Part shown: positions 10,299-22,153 of the stretch, piece after piece
Layout: each line of letters opens with the position of its first letter
Position numbering within the stretch: position 1 is the stretch's first letter
Assembly (NCBI GenBank): GCA_023053685.1
Contig: JALIGW010000010.1
Coordinates: 9,031,012 to 9,095,011 of the forward strand
DNA from: Diadophis punctatus similis
Taxonomy: Eukaryota; Chordata; Lepidosauria; Squamata; Dipsadidae
Direction: 5' to 3'
Length of the DNA: 64,000 bases
Notes under the pieces: generated by a model
Seen by the model: only the letters and a program-made list of their open reading frames with translations
Databases searched by the model: none
What the model was told of the DNA's origin: nothing
Program-made: the position numbers and the translations under genes

Positions 10299-12186
10299 AA
10301 AACAACTCAAGAAGTGTGGGAAACTCTGAAAAATGCGATCATAAAAGCCCAGTCCAGTACAATAACACTGAAAACAAAAAACAAGAAATTCAAGAAGAAA
10401 CTAGCATGGCTGCACAAAGATCTTTGTGAAAGACAAAAAGGACAAGTACAAAAAATGGAAAGAGGGATATTTAACTAAGGCTGGTTATCAGCAGATAGCC
10501 AGAACATGCAAAGATGAAGTCAGGAAAGCAAAGCTCAGAATGAACAAAGGCTTGCAACAAAAGTCAAAGATAATAATAATAAAAAAGTTTCTTTCAATAT
10601 ATTAATAACCAGAAAAAAGTCAAGGAAACAGTAGGTCCACTAAAGAGAGAAGATAGCAAGGAAGTAACAGCCAGTAGGGAGAAAGCAGAGCTGATTAACT
10701 CATGCTTTGCATCAGTCTTCACGCAAAAAAAAAATTATAGTCCAACGTAACAAAAACCTACTGTAAAAGACAAACTAGAAATAAAAATTAAAATAAGGAA
10801 GAAAATGGTAAGAGAAAAGCTATCTGACCTTGACAAATATAAATCACTGGGACCTGACAGATTACATCCCAGAGTTCTGAAGGAGCTGGCAGATGTTATC
10901 TCAGAACTGTTGTACCATGTCTTTCAAAAATCCTGGAGCACCGGGGAAGTACCTGAGGATTGGAAAAGGGCTGATGTGGTTCCCATCTTCAAGAAAGGGG
11001 GAAAAACAGACCCAGGAAACTACAGACCAATCAGTCTAACATCAATACTTGGGAAGATCCTGGAAAAGATAATAAAAAACCAGATCTGTGAACAACTAGA
11101 AACAAATAAAGTTATAACTAGTAGCCAGAATGGGTTTGTTAAAAACAGATCATGCCAAACCAATCTTATTTCATTCTTTGATAAAGTTACTAAATTGATA
11201 GACTAGTGAAATGCTGTGGACATAGTATACTTAGATTTCAGTAAGGCATTTGACAAAGTAGACCACAACCAACTTCTTGGTAAGCTAGAAAAATGTGGAA
11301 TAGACAACACCAGCACCAGATGGATTTGTAGCTGGTTAACAAACCATACTCAACGAATAGTCCTTACTGGTACTACATCCACATGGAGAGAAGTAACCAG
11401 TAGGGTACCACAAGACTCCATTATAGGCCCAGTACTCTTCAATATCTCCACAAATTACTTAAATAAGATAATAGAAGTGGAACTCATCAAATTTGCAGAA
11501 GCCACTAAGCTAGCAGGAATAGTCAACACCTCAGAAGACAAACTCAGGATCTAAAAAATATTGACAAACTTGAACAATGAGCTCTATCCAACATAATGAA
11601 TTTAATGTGGAAAAAAGCAAAGTTTTACATTTAGGCAGGAAAAATGAAAGGTATAAGTACAGATTAGGCAAGACCTGGTTCAAAAACAGAAACTGTGAGA
11701 GAGACCTTGGAGTCCTAGTGGATGATCAGTTGAATATGAGCCAGCAGTGTGCATCAGCAGCCAAGAAAGCTAATATAATCCTGGGTTATATAAACCGAGG
11801 CAAAGATTCATGATCACATTACTACCACTTTATAAAACCCTAGTAAGACCACACCTAGAATACTGAAACCAATTTTGGTCACCATAGTACAAAATAGATG
11901 TTGAGACTTTGGAAAAAGTTCAGAGAAAAGTAACTAAGATTATCAAAGGCCTGGAGACTAAAACATATGAAGAATGGCTGCAGGATTTGGGTTTGGCTAG
12001 TCTAAAAAAAGAATTAGGGGTGACATGATAGCAGTATTCCAGTATTTGAGAGGCTGCTACAAAGAAGAGGAGGTCAATTTATTCTCCAAAGCACCAAAGA
12101 GCAGGACAAGAAACAATGATTGGAAACTAATTAAAGAGAGAAGCAACCTGGAATTAAGGAGAAACTTCCTAATAGTGAGGAGTAAC
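10299..12186 (+). pseudogene. CR1 ORF2 remnant: RT and C-terminal region
   Basis: Continues the CR1 begun at 4976. Seen: RT N-terminal GPDRLHPRVLKELADV, WKRADVVPIFKKGG and NYRPISLTSI (10805-11206), motif A YLDFSKAFDKVDH (11216-11554), and the motif B region with VPQDS where an intact relative has VPQGS. The catalytic box reads FAEA rather than FADD (near 11489-11500), so both catalytic Asp are altered. LNMSQQC and later C-terminal blocks follow. Stops split it into several frames. It is cut by the hAT at 12187, then the last coding residues and the 3' UTR resume at 12468. Confidence 0.85.
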
Positions 12187-12459
12187 CAGGGGTGCGTAGC
12201 TCCGGTAGGGACCCGCTGGTAACCCAATTTGCACGTGACTGCTCCGGTACCGTCTCCACCGGCAGTCGCGCGCGTTGCTATCTTTTTTTGCGAATTTTTG
12301 GGCGATTTTGCTTTTGCGCATGCGCAGAAGCAAAATCGCGCCAAAATCTCACGAGGGGATGTGCGCGCGAGAGCGATTTTGGCACGATTTTGCTTCTGCG
12401 CATGCATGAAGAAACACGGAGCAGCACACTGGTCTCGGTAAGTTAGCAACTCGCCCCTG
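12187..12459. mobile_element. CpG-rich non-autonomous hAT-type element
   Basis: The ends CAGGGGTGCGTAGC and ACTCGCCCCTG are imperfect inverted repeats. The TSD is GGAGTAAC (12179-12186) versus GGACTAAC (12460-12467), seven of eight matching. The interior is unusually CpG-rich, with a long inverted repeat around TTTTGCTT(C/T)TGCGCATGC. It lies within CR1 coding sequence, which resumes at ..NQWNSLPPEI.. after it. Confidence 0.75.
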
Positions 12460-12627
12460 GGACTAACCAGTGGAACAGCTTGCCTCCAGAAATCGTGGGC
12501 GCTCCATCACTAGATGTTTGTAAGAAGAGACTAGATCATCACTTATCTGAAATGGTATAGGTTCTTCTGCTTGAGCAGGGGGCTGGACTATAAGACCTCC
12601 AAGGTCCCTTCCAGCTCATTCTATTCA

Positions 12628-13345
12628 GGTTGGAATATTACTCTCAAGAAAACTTTTCCTTACTATATAGTATTGACCTGTCTATCAGTCTTCTACAGTA
12701 TTTCACAACTTTCACATAAGTATATTCATAGTGGCACAGTGCGATATCAAGTTCTATATCCATTGTTTTAACTGGTTCTTTAGATCAGCTTTGTACATGG
12801 TCTTCTAAAGATATATTACTGATTACTGAGTCAGCATAGTCATCCTACTTTTTTATTGGCATGTCAGATTTACAAATATGGAAAATGCACGAAGAGTCAA
12901 CATTGAAATGAATGTTGGTTATATTTATATTATAACCATAAAATTATTCCTATATTTATTTAGTTAGCCTTTGCTAATACTGATTTTAAAATATTATAAT
13001 TATTAACTTTTAGGCCTTAAATGAAAAAAATCCCTAATGTCTACAGTTTATATTTAGAAAATATAAACTATTCACATTAGAACAGTCCTGGATTTTCAAT
13101 AAAATAGTAGCAGCAGCAAATTATTAAAATGTGCAGTATCAGTGTGAATCTGCTGTGCCAAAATAAATAATTGTTTAAAGATTCTGTCAGATCCCTAAGA
13201 GTGATACTGCCATTCAATTGAGAGAAGGGGAGCCTTGGGTTCGATTTATTAGCATTGCCTGTGTCAACTGATAGTTTACAACTTATACCCTGGCGCCAAG
13301 CATCTTGAGATCTCTTCACCTTTGGAGAAGGTTTATGAGGGGCAA
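12628..13345. other. Unique AT-rich intronic sequence
   Basis: No transposon or exon recognised between the CR1 tail and the possible LTR at 13346. The open frame on the minus strand at 13077-13319 lacks any recognisable domain. Confidence 0.5.
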
Positions 13346-13639
13346 TGTGGGATGTTTCACTTTAATGGATAACGGAAGATAGCCAGAGAAATGCATGCTT
13401 ATCTGGTTCTCAGAGCAGTTGAAAAAGAAAACATTTCCACACTTGTGTATTGGCTAGAATCTGCATTCTGGCTAATGGGAGGGGCCTCTACTGCTTTAAC
13501 TCTACCTGTTTTGCCTAAGGGTATTCAGACGTTGCTTTTGAACTGATTGTTTTCACTTCTGCTTAATAAAAGATCCTTTTGAAATACATCTTTCAGGAGT
13601 TCTCACTTTCTTAAGTTAGAAGGAGAGGCAATCCTTACA
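13346..13639 (+). mobile_element. Possible solo LTR
   Basis: Starts TGTGGGATG and ends ATCCTTACA (TG..CA). An AATAAAAGATCC polyadenylation-like signal lies about 75 bp from the right end. No TSD is visible at these ends, so boundaries and identity are tentative. Confidence 0.35.
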
Positions 13640-14285
13640 GATTCCTAGGATTTGCAACTGCGTATACACCATTTAAACAATATTTTAAGGCACATAGTCT
13701 TGTAGGGCATTAAAAACAAGAAAATAGCTTTTAAAGATGCATCAGGATTTTACTTTGCTTGACAATTCATTTCCCATTATTGTTGTGTCTTACTTAAAAT
13801 ATCCCTGGAGCACTGGCCTACTTTGGACTTAAAGCACATCTAGCTAAGCAGTCATCTATCTACCAACAAACCTAATTGCTTAGTAGATTTGATTTTATAC
13901 ATTATGGAGGTCTTTAATAAATAAATAACTATGAGACTGTTCCCTTTTTCTAACTATATTGTTTACCTAAGGAAAACTAGATAAACTACACAGCTTGCTT
14001 CCATACAAAGGATCCTTCTAAATCAACAAATTGTAGCTATAATGGAAAATACATTAAGAAATAGAAAGTATATACTTTGTGGAAGTCTTCCTTCATTTTA
14101 TCACAGCAAGCTGAGGCGTGAAGAGTGAAAGGTGGAGATGGTTATAAGCACAAAGGCAGTAGGAAAATATGAAGAAATAATTTTTCTTTACCTTTTTCTG
14201 TTTCATGTGGGTCTTAATTAACTGGAAACCATAGGGATGTCTCCAATGATGGTCACTGATTTCAAAATAGTAAACATGACCAAGT
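13640..14285. other. Unique intronic sequence
   Basis: AT-rich; no repeats or exons recognised on either strand. Confidence 0.5.
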
Positions 14286-14293
14286 GGTCAAAC

Positions 14294-15010
14294 CAGTGGT
14301 GGGTTCCCACCAGTGCGGTCCACTCTATAGCACCAGTAGCGGCCCGCTGGTGACATCACAGTACCGGTGCGGTCGGTTGCCGGTGCCTGGGTGCCACCAT
14401 TTCTTTAAAAAAATTTAAATTTTTAAAAACATTTTCTTCTGTGCATGCCGGAAGTGAGTCCAAGCAGGGGAGGATGGCTGAGGGAGCGCGTGAGATGCTG
14501 AAAGAACGGGCAGCAGGAGCTATCTCCATTCCCCTCCCTTCAGCAGTCAGAGAAGCCACGAATGCGCGGTGATGATCCTAGCCATTTTCGCACGTTTGAG
14601 GCTTCTCGAGCTGCTGAGGGGAGAGGGAATGGGTGGCAGGACCTATCTCAGTTCCCCTCCCTTCAGCAGTCCAAGAAGCCACGAACGCGGGGTGATGATC
14701 CCAGGCATTTTCACACGTTCGAGGCTTCTCGAGCTGCTGAGGGGAAGGGGAACAGGCAGCAGGAGCCTAGGATCATCGAATGGGGAGAAGCATTCAGGCC
14801 GGACGGAGCCTCCTAGAAGAACCACTGCCGTGGTCTTGCTGCTCCTGCTGTGGGGGGCTGCGTTGCGGGTGGGCAATGCCCCCCCCGCTTCTCCGGCCAC
14901 TGCCAAGCTCCCAAGGCCCACGGTCACCCAGTCACATGGCTGGCAAGCCACACCTACAAAATAAACCACACCCACAGAGTGGTAGTAAAAAAATTAGGAA
15001 CCCGCCACTG
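14294..15010. mobile_element. Non-autonomous hAT (CAGTGGTGGGTTC family), 717 bp
   Basis: Begins CAGTGGTGGGTTC and ends GAACCCGCCACTG. The TSD GGTCAAAC is perfect (14286-14293 and 15011-15018). Inside are two ~122-bp GC-rich tandem units (GAAGCC at 14552 and 14674), also found in reverse orientation in the 49544 element. Near the right end is a CCCAGTCACATGGCTGGCAA-type stretch with CACACC motifs, another family hallmark. No transposase. Confidence 0.92.
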
Positions 15011-15018
15011 GGTCAAAC

Positions 15019-15950
15019 CCTGTTCCTTTTTAATTGCATCATATACAAGCACATGTATAAAAAGAAGCAAGGTTTCAATTGCCTCGGCACTTTGCAGCCA
15101 TTGATAATCACTGCGAATTCCTCTGAGAAACAACTTTATATTCTGTAGTGCTTTTATTGAAACACAATGGACAGAAACCAGAAGACTGAATTTTCTCAAG
15201 TTGCCATGTTAGAGCTGGTCAGCAATTTCATATCAAGGAGGCAAGTTTAACCATATCTTTCCAAGTTGAATTTGGATATTATAATCTTTTCTTGGAGAAA
15301 TATGGAATAAGTTATTTCTGTAAATCTGAAATACCTCTCTGAATTTATAAATAAGACAGAAACACTGAAGAGACTATCTGGCATCTTGAGTTTCCATTCC
15401 TATTCTTCCACTAAAATTCAGGTTAGCTCCATTGAACTCAATAGTTATACATCTGAAAAAGTTGTATAGAACCAGATGCACATTTACTAAAATACACACT
15501 TCCCCTTTGATCTGCATATTTTTTTTGTTGCAGTTATTGCAATGATCATTTGTAAGATGTCTATTAATACTCAGTAATGCTGGGAAAGCCTCCTTATGTG
15601 CAAATGAACATCCTGTGCAGCTGAATCTTTAGCAGATGTTTCAGCAACAATTTCAGATAATCCCAATCTGTGCAATGTTCACCTCAGGCTTATTATGAAA
15701 ATTTTTGTTGAGATGAATAACAAATAGCAATCCCTTTCAACTCAAAGTATAACTAGGTAAATTGTCAACTCATTTTAGGAAGAAAAATCCAAGAATTAAC
15801 TTTGTCCATTCATTCCAGTATAATCTACCACAGCAACAAATGAAATAACTAGACATTTGCTGACCTTTTATTACACTCTGCATGCCTGGGATGGGATTGT
15901 CTAAATGACCCTGCTAAACTACATATTGCATCACAAATTATTATATTCAT
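15019..15950. other. Unique intronic sequence
   Basis: No transposon, RNA gene or exon recognised on either strand. Confidence 0.5.
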
Positions 15951-16348
15951 TTTGTTTTTGTTTTTTGTTTTTTAAAAATCTTTATTAAATTTTCCATTAA
16001 AAATACAACATACAAAATATATACAAAACAACAACAACAAAAGACATATCACATAAAACCAACTATAAACATAAAACAAATTAATACAAAGTGTTACAAT
16101 GAAATCATTTTCCTTTTACAGCCTTTCCCTATTACTTTTTTACATATGTACATTTTAGTTGTTGTAAAGTTAATATTTCTTATAAATTAAATCTATTGAG
16201 TCACCGATTTCTATTTCAACAACTATTTCATTTATTTTATAATCATATTGTGTTACTCTATACTGTATACAAAAAATGAAACAGTATAATATAGTATGTT
16301 TTATAATGTAGTATGTTACAGTTTATTATATTATTGCAAGAAGTTATA

Positions 16349-19300
16349 TTATAGTAGATTTCTATATATTTTTTGTATTAACCAATCATACCATCTGTCC
16401 CATGTTTTGTAAAAATCTGTTTCATTTTTATCTTGAATTTCCATAGATAGTTTACTCATCTCCGCTGCTTCCCAAATTTTTGTAACCACAGTTATCATAG
16501 TCGGTATTAAATCTGTTTTCCAATTTTGTGCGTAAATAATTCTAGCCGCAGTAATAATATGTAATATCAGATATCTATCTTCTTTATTAATTTTCTCTCT
16601 AAATATACCTAATAAAAATAATTCTGGTTTTAATTCAAGATTTCGTGATATAATTTGTTCTATCATGATCTTAATCTTATTCCAAAATGGTTTCACCAGA
16701 GGACAAGTCCACCAGAGGTGGTAATATGTCCCATTTTCTTTTTTACATTTCCAGCATTTCAGGGAGAGTTTCGGAAACATTTTTGCCAATCGTGCGGGAG
16801 GAAGATGCCATCTATAAAATATTTTGTAAATGTTTTCTTTATATGATATTGCAAGAGTTAGTTTGTAATTTTCTTCCCAGAGTTTTTCCATTCAGACAGT
16901 TGTATTGTATAACCAAAGTTTTGGGCCCAGGCAATCATTGATCCTTTGACAGTTTTTTCAAATAATTTGTATTGGAGTAAGTAGTTTGGTCACCACACTA
17001 CAAAAAAGACATTGAAACTCTAGAGAAAGTGCAGAAGAGAGCAACCAGGATGATAAAGGGTCTGGAAAATAAAACATACGAAGAGCGGTTGCAGGAACTG
17101 AGCTTGGCCAGTCTAGCGAAGAGAAGGACCAGGGGTGACATGATAGCAGTGTTTCAATACTTGAGGGGATGCCACAGAGAGGAGGGGGTCAGGCTGTTCT
17201 CTATGGCACCAGAAAGCCAAACAAGGAATAACGGATGGAAGCTGACCAAGGAGAGATTCAACCTGGAAGTGAGGAGAAACTTTCTGACAGTGAGAGCGAT
17301 CAACCAGTGGAACAGCTTGCCAGCGGAGGTCGTGAGAGCCCCAACACTTGCGACCTTCAAGGAGAGACTGGACTGCCATCTGTCTCAAATGGTGTAGGAA
17401 CTCCTGCTTGAGCAGGGGGTTGGACTAGATGACCTACAAGGTCCCTTCCAACTCTAATAATAAATCTAAATCTAAATAGTTGTATAATTTGGAGATCATT
17501 TTTTCCTCTGTGCTGAATAATATTTTATCTAATCCGTGCAAATTTTGAAATCCGAATTGTGTTTTATCGTTGTGGAATCTGGATTGCACTTGTAAGTAGA
17601 GCCACCAGTCTAACTCTATACCTGACTCTTTGAGTTCTTGTTTTGTTTTGAAGTTGTCGTGTTCGTTCAATAATTGCTGATATGTTGTTATTGTTTTGTC
17701 ATTTAATAAATTTGGATAAATAATTGCTTCTGGGGGGAAATCCATTTTGGGACTTTACTGTAGTATTGCTTCTGTATTTTGATCCAATTTTCTAATAAGG
17801 GTCCTCTAATTTGGTGACGTTGGAAGTAAGAGTGCGTTGTATGTTTTCCACCTGCTAAGAATGTGTGCCAACCAATCTGAAGGTCATGGCCTTCTATTGT
17901 TAAAATTTGTTTATTTTTAAGTAGTATCCAATCTTTTATCCAAATTAAATTAGCCGTTTGTTGATATGTTTCCCAGTTGGGGAGCCCAAATCCTCCTCTT
18001 CTCCTATTGTCCTGTAAAAGCTTTGTTTTAATTCTTGCTTTTTTCTTTGACCAAATAAATTTATGTATTATTCTAATTAATATTATGAAGAACTCTTTTT
18101 TTAGTTTTATCGGGGCGACCTGGAATAGAAATAAAATTTTAGCCAGTATATTCATCTTTACTGTTGCTATTTTGCCCATGAAAGATAGTTGTATTTTTGA
18201 CCAATTATCTAAATCTTTTTTGATCTCCTTAATAAGTTTTGAGTAGTTGTCCTCTTTTATTGTGGTACATTTTGCGGTTAGCCATAATCCTAAATATTTA
18301 ACTTTTTAGCAATTTTGATCCCTAATACTTTTTCCAAATTATTGTTTTGCTTTACCGTTAGGTTTTTTGTTATTATTTTTGTTTTTTCCTTATTTATCCT
18401 TAATCCTGCCACCTTTCCGTATTTTTCAATTTCCTCTAACAAAATTGGTCCTGTCTCAATCGGATCTTCCAAAATAAAGACCATATCATCGGCGAAAGCC
18501 TGTGTTTTATACTCTTCTTTTTTTATCTTCAGTCCTTTTATTTCCTGGTTAGCTCTAATTTCTCTTAACAGTACCTCAAATGCTAAAATAAATATTAATG
18601 GGACTAAAGGGCATCCTTGACGGACTCCTTTACATATATTTATTTTTTCAGTTAGTTCATTATTTATTAGTATCAGCTGTTTGTTCGTTATATATTGCTT
18701 TAATTAGTCCAACAAATTTGTTCCCAAATTCCATTTTTTCGAGTTGAGCTATGAAAAATTTCCAGTAAAGATTATCAAAAGCCTTCTGTGTGTCAATGAA
18801 TATTAAAGCTGACTGATTTTCAATATGTTTATCATAATATTATAGTGTGTTAAGTAATTTTCTTGTATTGTACCTTATTTGTCTGTTTGGCAGAAATCCG
18901 TTTTGATCTAAGTGAATTATTTGGTTGAGGATTTTTAAAAATCTTTCAGCCATAATTGTTGTGAGTATTTTGTAGTTTGTATTTAAAAGTGATATTGGTC
19001 TGTAATTTTGGATTTGTTGTCTGTCTGCTTCTTCTTTCAGAATTAATGTTACGTATGCTTCCTTCCAGTTGTCCGGAATTTTTGCTTCAGCTACAACTTC
19101 ATTATATACCTCAAGCATTATTATTTCTAAAGAAGTCTGTAAATTTTTATAAATCTCTGATGGGATACCATCCGGTCCTGGTGTTTTATTATTATTTTGT
19201 TTATTAGTGGCAGTTCTTAGTTCTGATATTGTTATTTTGTCATTTAGTATGGACATATTCTCCTCTGACACGATTGGCAAATTTTTATCTTTCAAATATT

Positions 19301-20674
19301 CCTCAATCTCCGTCTCTTCAGTTTCCCCTTGTTTATAAAGTTCTGTATAGAATCTATGTATTATGGACTTTTTCTCGATCATGCTGACTTGGATTTCTCC
19401 ATTGTTGTCTTGTAGTACATCAATTGTTCTATCTGCCTTCTCTTTCCTGAGTTTGTAGGCTAGCCACCTATATGGTTTGTTGCCAAATTCAAAATAGTTT
19501 TGTTTTGCTGTTTTAATATTTCGGGCTAGTTCCTCTTGGGTAATAAGATTAAGTTCATGTTTTAATATTGTTATCTCCTCACTAAGTTTGGTATCTTTTA
19601 AATTATTTTGTAAAGCATTTTCTAATTTATATATTTCATTAATTAATTTCTTCTGTTTGTCTCTTTTCTTTTTATTACAGTTGGCGAGGTAAGTTATAGA
19701 TAAACCTCTAATATACGCTTTCATTGTATCCCATAGGTTTTGTATTGTAGTGTGTTCCTTTGTATTGGCCTGGAAAAAGTACTTTAATTCTTTTTCCATC
19801 ATTTTTATATATGCCTGTTCTTTAACTAATCTTTGGTCAAGAGTCCATCTTGCTTTCATCCTCTTCGTTTTCTCTCTCCATTTAATTTTCATCGGATTGT
19901 GATCCGCCCATATATTTGGTTCTATTTCATTTAGTTCTGTTATTAAATCCAAGTTCATCCAGGCCATGTCTATCCTTGACCAGGACCTATGGGGATATGA
20001 AAAAAAACGTGTATTGCTTTTGTCCTGGGTTTAAATGCCGCCAACTGTCAATCAAATTAAATTCATTTTTCATATCAACAAATGTTTTTGGAAGTAGTCT
20101 TCTTGATTTTTTCTTGTTACTGCTTTTGTAATCTTTTTTCCTATCTGATATAGCATTGAAATCTCCAATTATGCATAGATTTTCCCATTGTATTTTGTTC
20201 AATTGTTTATGTAAGTTTGCATAGAAGGTGGCCTGGTTTGCATTTGGGTCGTAAATAGCCGCTATTGTTATTGTTCTGTTGCCCGTATCTATTCTAATTA
20301 TTAGTATTCTTCCTTCCTTATCAGTATACAATAATTTTGGATTTAACCATTTTTGAATATATATTATTACTCCTCTTTTTTTAACTGTATTTAACGGTTA
20401 GTGCTGTATATAATTTGCCTAATTTCGGATATTCCAGCAGAGATTGCTGATCATTTTTAATATGCACTTCTTGCAAACATACAATGTCAAACTTTTGCTT
20501 TGATAATCTATATAGTAATCTTTTCCTTTTTGTCGGTGAGTTTAAACCATTTACATTTAGAGATATTAAGTTTATTTCTTCCTCATCCTTTCTTTCATTT
20601 TGCATTTTCCCTTGATCCTCCTCTCTTTGCTTCTGTTTGGGCTCTCGTTCTTGCTCTCGCACCTTCCCTTTCAT
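16349..20674 (-). pseudogene. L1 ORF2 (EN-RT-Cys) with frameshifts
   Basis: Known role: endonuclease and reverse transcriptase of L1. Seen from the N-terminus: ISLNVNGLNSPTKRKRLLYR and CLQEVHI (20381-20674), IGDFNAISDRKKDYKS (19987-20331), ADHNPMKIKW then RT KTPGPDGIPSE, LKEEADRQQIQNYRPISLLN and DQNGFLPNRQ (18840-19967, 375 aa uninterrupted). The QAFADDMVFILEDP box is at about 18470-18510, then GFGLPNWETYQ (17703-18179), and a C-terminal CWKC..YYHLWWTC zinc-like motif (C-x2-C-x8-H-x4-C) in 16349-16891. Active-site Asn, Glu, Asp and His of the endonuclease and FADD of the RT are visible. At least five shifts or stops and a nested CR1 make it non-functional. Confidence 0.87.
16985..17476 (+). 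mobile_element. CR1 3' end (young subfamily) nested in L1
   Basis: The plus-strand CR1 C-terminal frame is open from the left junction to the stop after CHLSQMV (17397). It starts at the FWSPHYKKDIETLEKVQKR part of ORF2. The 3' UTR contains TTGAGCAGGGGGTTGGAC and a TAATAAATCTAAATCTAAA tail. L1 sequence flanks it on both sides, with a short TAGTT duplication. It is strongly 5'-truncated and nearly identical to the 7875, 29781 and 36446 copies. Confidence 0.9.
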
Positions 20675-20725
20675 AATTGGTTACTGTTTTTCTTTCAGTT
20701 CCCTCCTGCTGCAGCAGGGTCTCTT

Positions 20726-20975
20726 CTTCTTCTTCTTTTTAAGATTTTTTTTATTTTTTCTCCATAACTTCATATACAACTCAATATACATATATCTCAA
20801 AGTATCACAGTAAAATACATAGTTCTACATTGTAATCAATCATTCAAAAATCAATATCTTATTCAACATTTACATCATCAATCATCAGTCTGTTCTACTT
20901 TTTTCTATTACACTCCCCTCTCTCTATCTCCATCTCCTCCTCCTACTTTCTTACTTGGACCGGAAAATGCACAAA
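20726..20975 (-). mobile_element. Second L1 3' UTR fragment
   Basis: On the minus strand this resembles the 3' UTR of the L1 at 1026-4975: a GGAGATGGAGATAGAG-type purine stretch, GGGGAGTG, an ACAGACTGAT motif, then AT-rich sequence to an A-rich end (T-rich at 20726-20765 on plus). It carries only the last part of the UTR. Its right limit is approximate. Confidence 0.6.
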
Positions 20976-21013
20976 CTTTTGAATATAAGGAAAAACAGCT
21001 GGATGACAGATAA

Positions 21014-21265
21014 TATTTATTTATTTATTTATTAGTGAGATTTATATACCGCCTCACAGTGCAAGCACTCTCTAAGTGGTTTACACCAGTAAGCAATGTA
21101 TATTTATATTGCCCCCAACAATCTGGGTCCTCATTTTACCTACCTCGGAAGGATGGAAGGCTGAGTCAACCTTGAGCCAGTGAGATTTGAACCGTTGACC
21201 TGCAGATCACAGTCAGCTAAAGTGGCCTGCAGTACTGCACTCTAACCGCTGTGCCACCTTGGCTC
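21014..21265 (-). mobile_element. tRNA-derived SINE
   Basis: On the minus strand the element starts GAGCCAAGGTGGCACAGCGG, has an A box-like AGCGGTTAGAGTGC and a B box-like GGTTCAAATCTC at tRNA spacing, then a body with GGTAAAATGAGGACCCAG, and ends with a (AATA)n tail (21014-21034 on plus). This layout is that of Pol III tRNA-related SINEs, and the body is one I associate with squamate genomes. Confidence 0.8.
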
Positions 21266-22153
21266 GTATAGATAGATGGAAACCCAAAGCTTTGCATGGA
21301 CAACACTTGAAAAACATTGAAGGAAAATGTGATGACAACCTTACATGGGCATGGCTTAAAATGGAAACCATCAAGAAAGAAACAGAAGGTTTAATACTCG
21401 CTGTTCAAGAAGAAGCACTACAAACTAATGCCATGAAAGTGAAGATACAAAAATCCACTGACAATCCAAACTGCCGACTTTGCAACGAGAAAGTTGAAAC
21501 TGTTTCATACTTAATATGTGAGTGTAGCAAAATTGCGCAAACTGATTACAAAGTTAGACAAGATCGAGTTTCTAAATTAGTCCACTGGTTATTATGTAAA
21601 AAATATGACATACCTGTATCCAAAAAGTCATGGGAGCACAAAGTGGAAAAGTTACTAAAAATGAGACGGTGAAGATCTTGTGGGACTTTCGAATACAGAC
21701 AGATCATCATTTGGAACACAACACGCCAGATATCACAGTTGTCGAGGGCCGAAGAGTACAGTTTATTGATATCGCTGTACCAGGAGATGCCAGAGTTGAA
21801 GAAAAAGAACTGGAAAAAATTCCAAAATATCGCGACCTGGCCATTGAAACTACACAGCTATCGATGAAACATGTAACAGTGATACCCATTGTCATCGGGG
21901 CACTTGGTACCATGTCCAAGAATTTCACAAAACACATCAAGAAATTGCAGCTTCCTGCAATAACACCAGCAGGACTGCAAAAAACTGCGCTACTCGGAAC
22001 ATCATATATTTTAAAAAGATACTTGGTTGATACCTAGGACACTGGCAGCAACCCGTATCAACCATTAGCACCAGTCAGTGGTATTTGTGACACTTTTTGA
22101 AATGTTCAGTTGACTGAGTTTCATGTTTAATGAATAAAAGAGATAATAATATC
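21266..22153 (+). mobile_element. R4/Dong-like LINE 3' end with REL endonuclease
   Basis: Two overlapping frames (to 21672 and 21630-22037) encode the C-terminal part of a LINE that carries a restriction-like endonuclease instead of an APE domain. A CRLCNEKVETVSYLICEC Cys-rich motif (21473-21526) is followed by W..KVEKLLK, WDFRIQTDHHLEHNTPDI, VQFIDIAVPGD and KYRDL, matching the PD-(D/E)xK layout of the R2/R4 group. VIPIVIGALGT and ALLGTSYILKRYL close the protein. The 3' end has TGAATAAAAG and a TAA-rich tail near 22130-22153. One frameshift joins the frames, and the RT is missing through 5' truncation. The clade is my best fit; other REL-type clades are possible. Confidence 0.75.

Larger units (their letters stand above)
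4976..12627 (+). mobile_element. Old CR1/L3-type LINE, interrupted by four insertions
   Basis: One CR1-type LINE can be followed across five segments: 4976-5565, 7650-7874, 8439-8884, 10299-12186 and 12468-12627. Segment 1 holds an ORF1 esterase-like remnant and the ORF2 start. Segments 2-3 hold the endonuclease (ITETWWD, then the GDFNYPDIN region). Segments 4-5 hold the RT, the C-terminal region and a 3' UTR ending with the usual CR1 string that includes TTGAGCAGGGGG. The breaks are a 2076-bp hAT (5566-7641), a minus-strand CR1 3' end (7875-8438), an LTR unit (8885-10293) and a 273-bp hAT (12187-12459). Joining the segments restores CR1 reading order, which supports a single ancestral copy. 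Many stops and shifts show it is old. Confidence 0.85.
15951..20725 (-). mobile_element. L1-clade LINE with near-complete ORF2
   Basis: Minus-strand L1. The 3' poly-T side (poly-A of the element) starts near 15951, preceded in element sense by AATAAAG. The 3' UTR extends to about 16348 and ORF2 from there to 20674. The ORF2 start is present, so the 5' truncation lies upstream, within or just after ORF1. A CR1 3' end (16985-17476) is nested in it. Its left neighbour in element sense is another L1 3' UTR fragment at 20726-20975. Confidence 0.88.
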
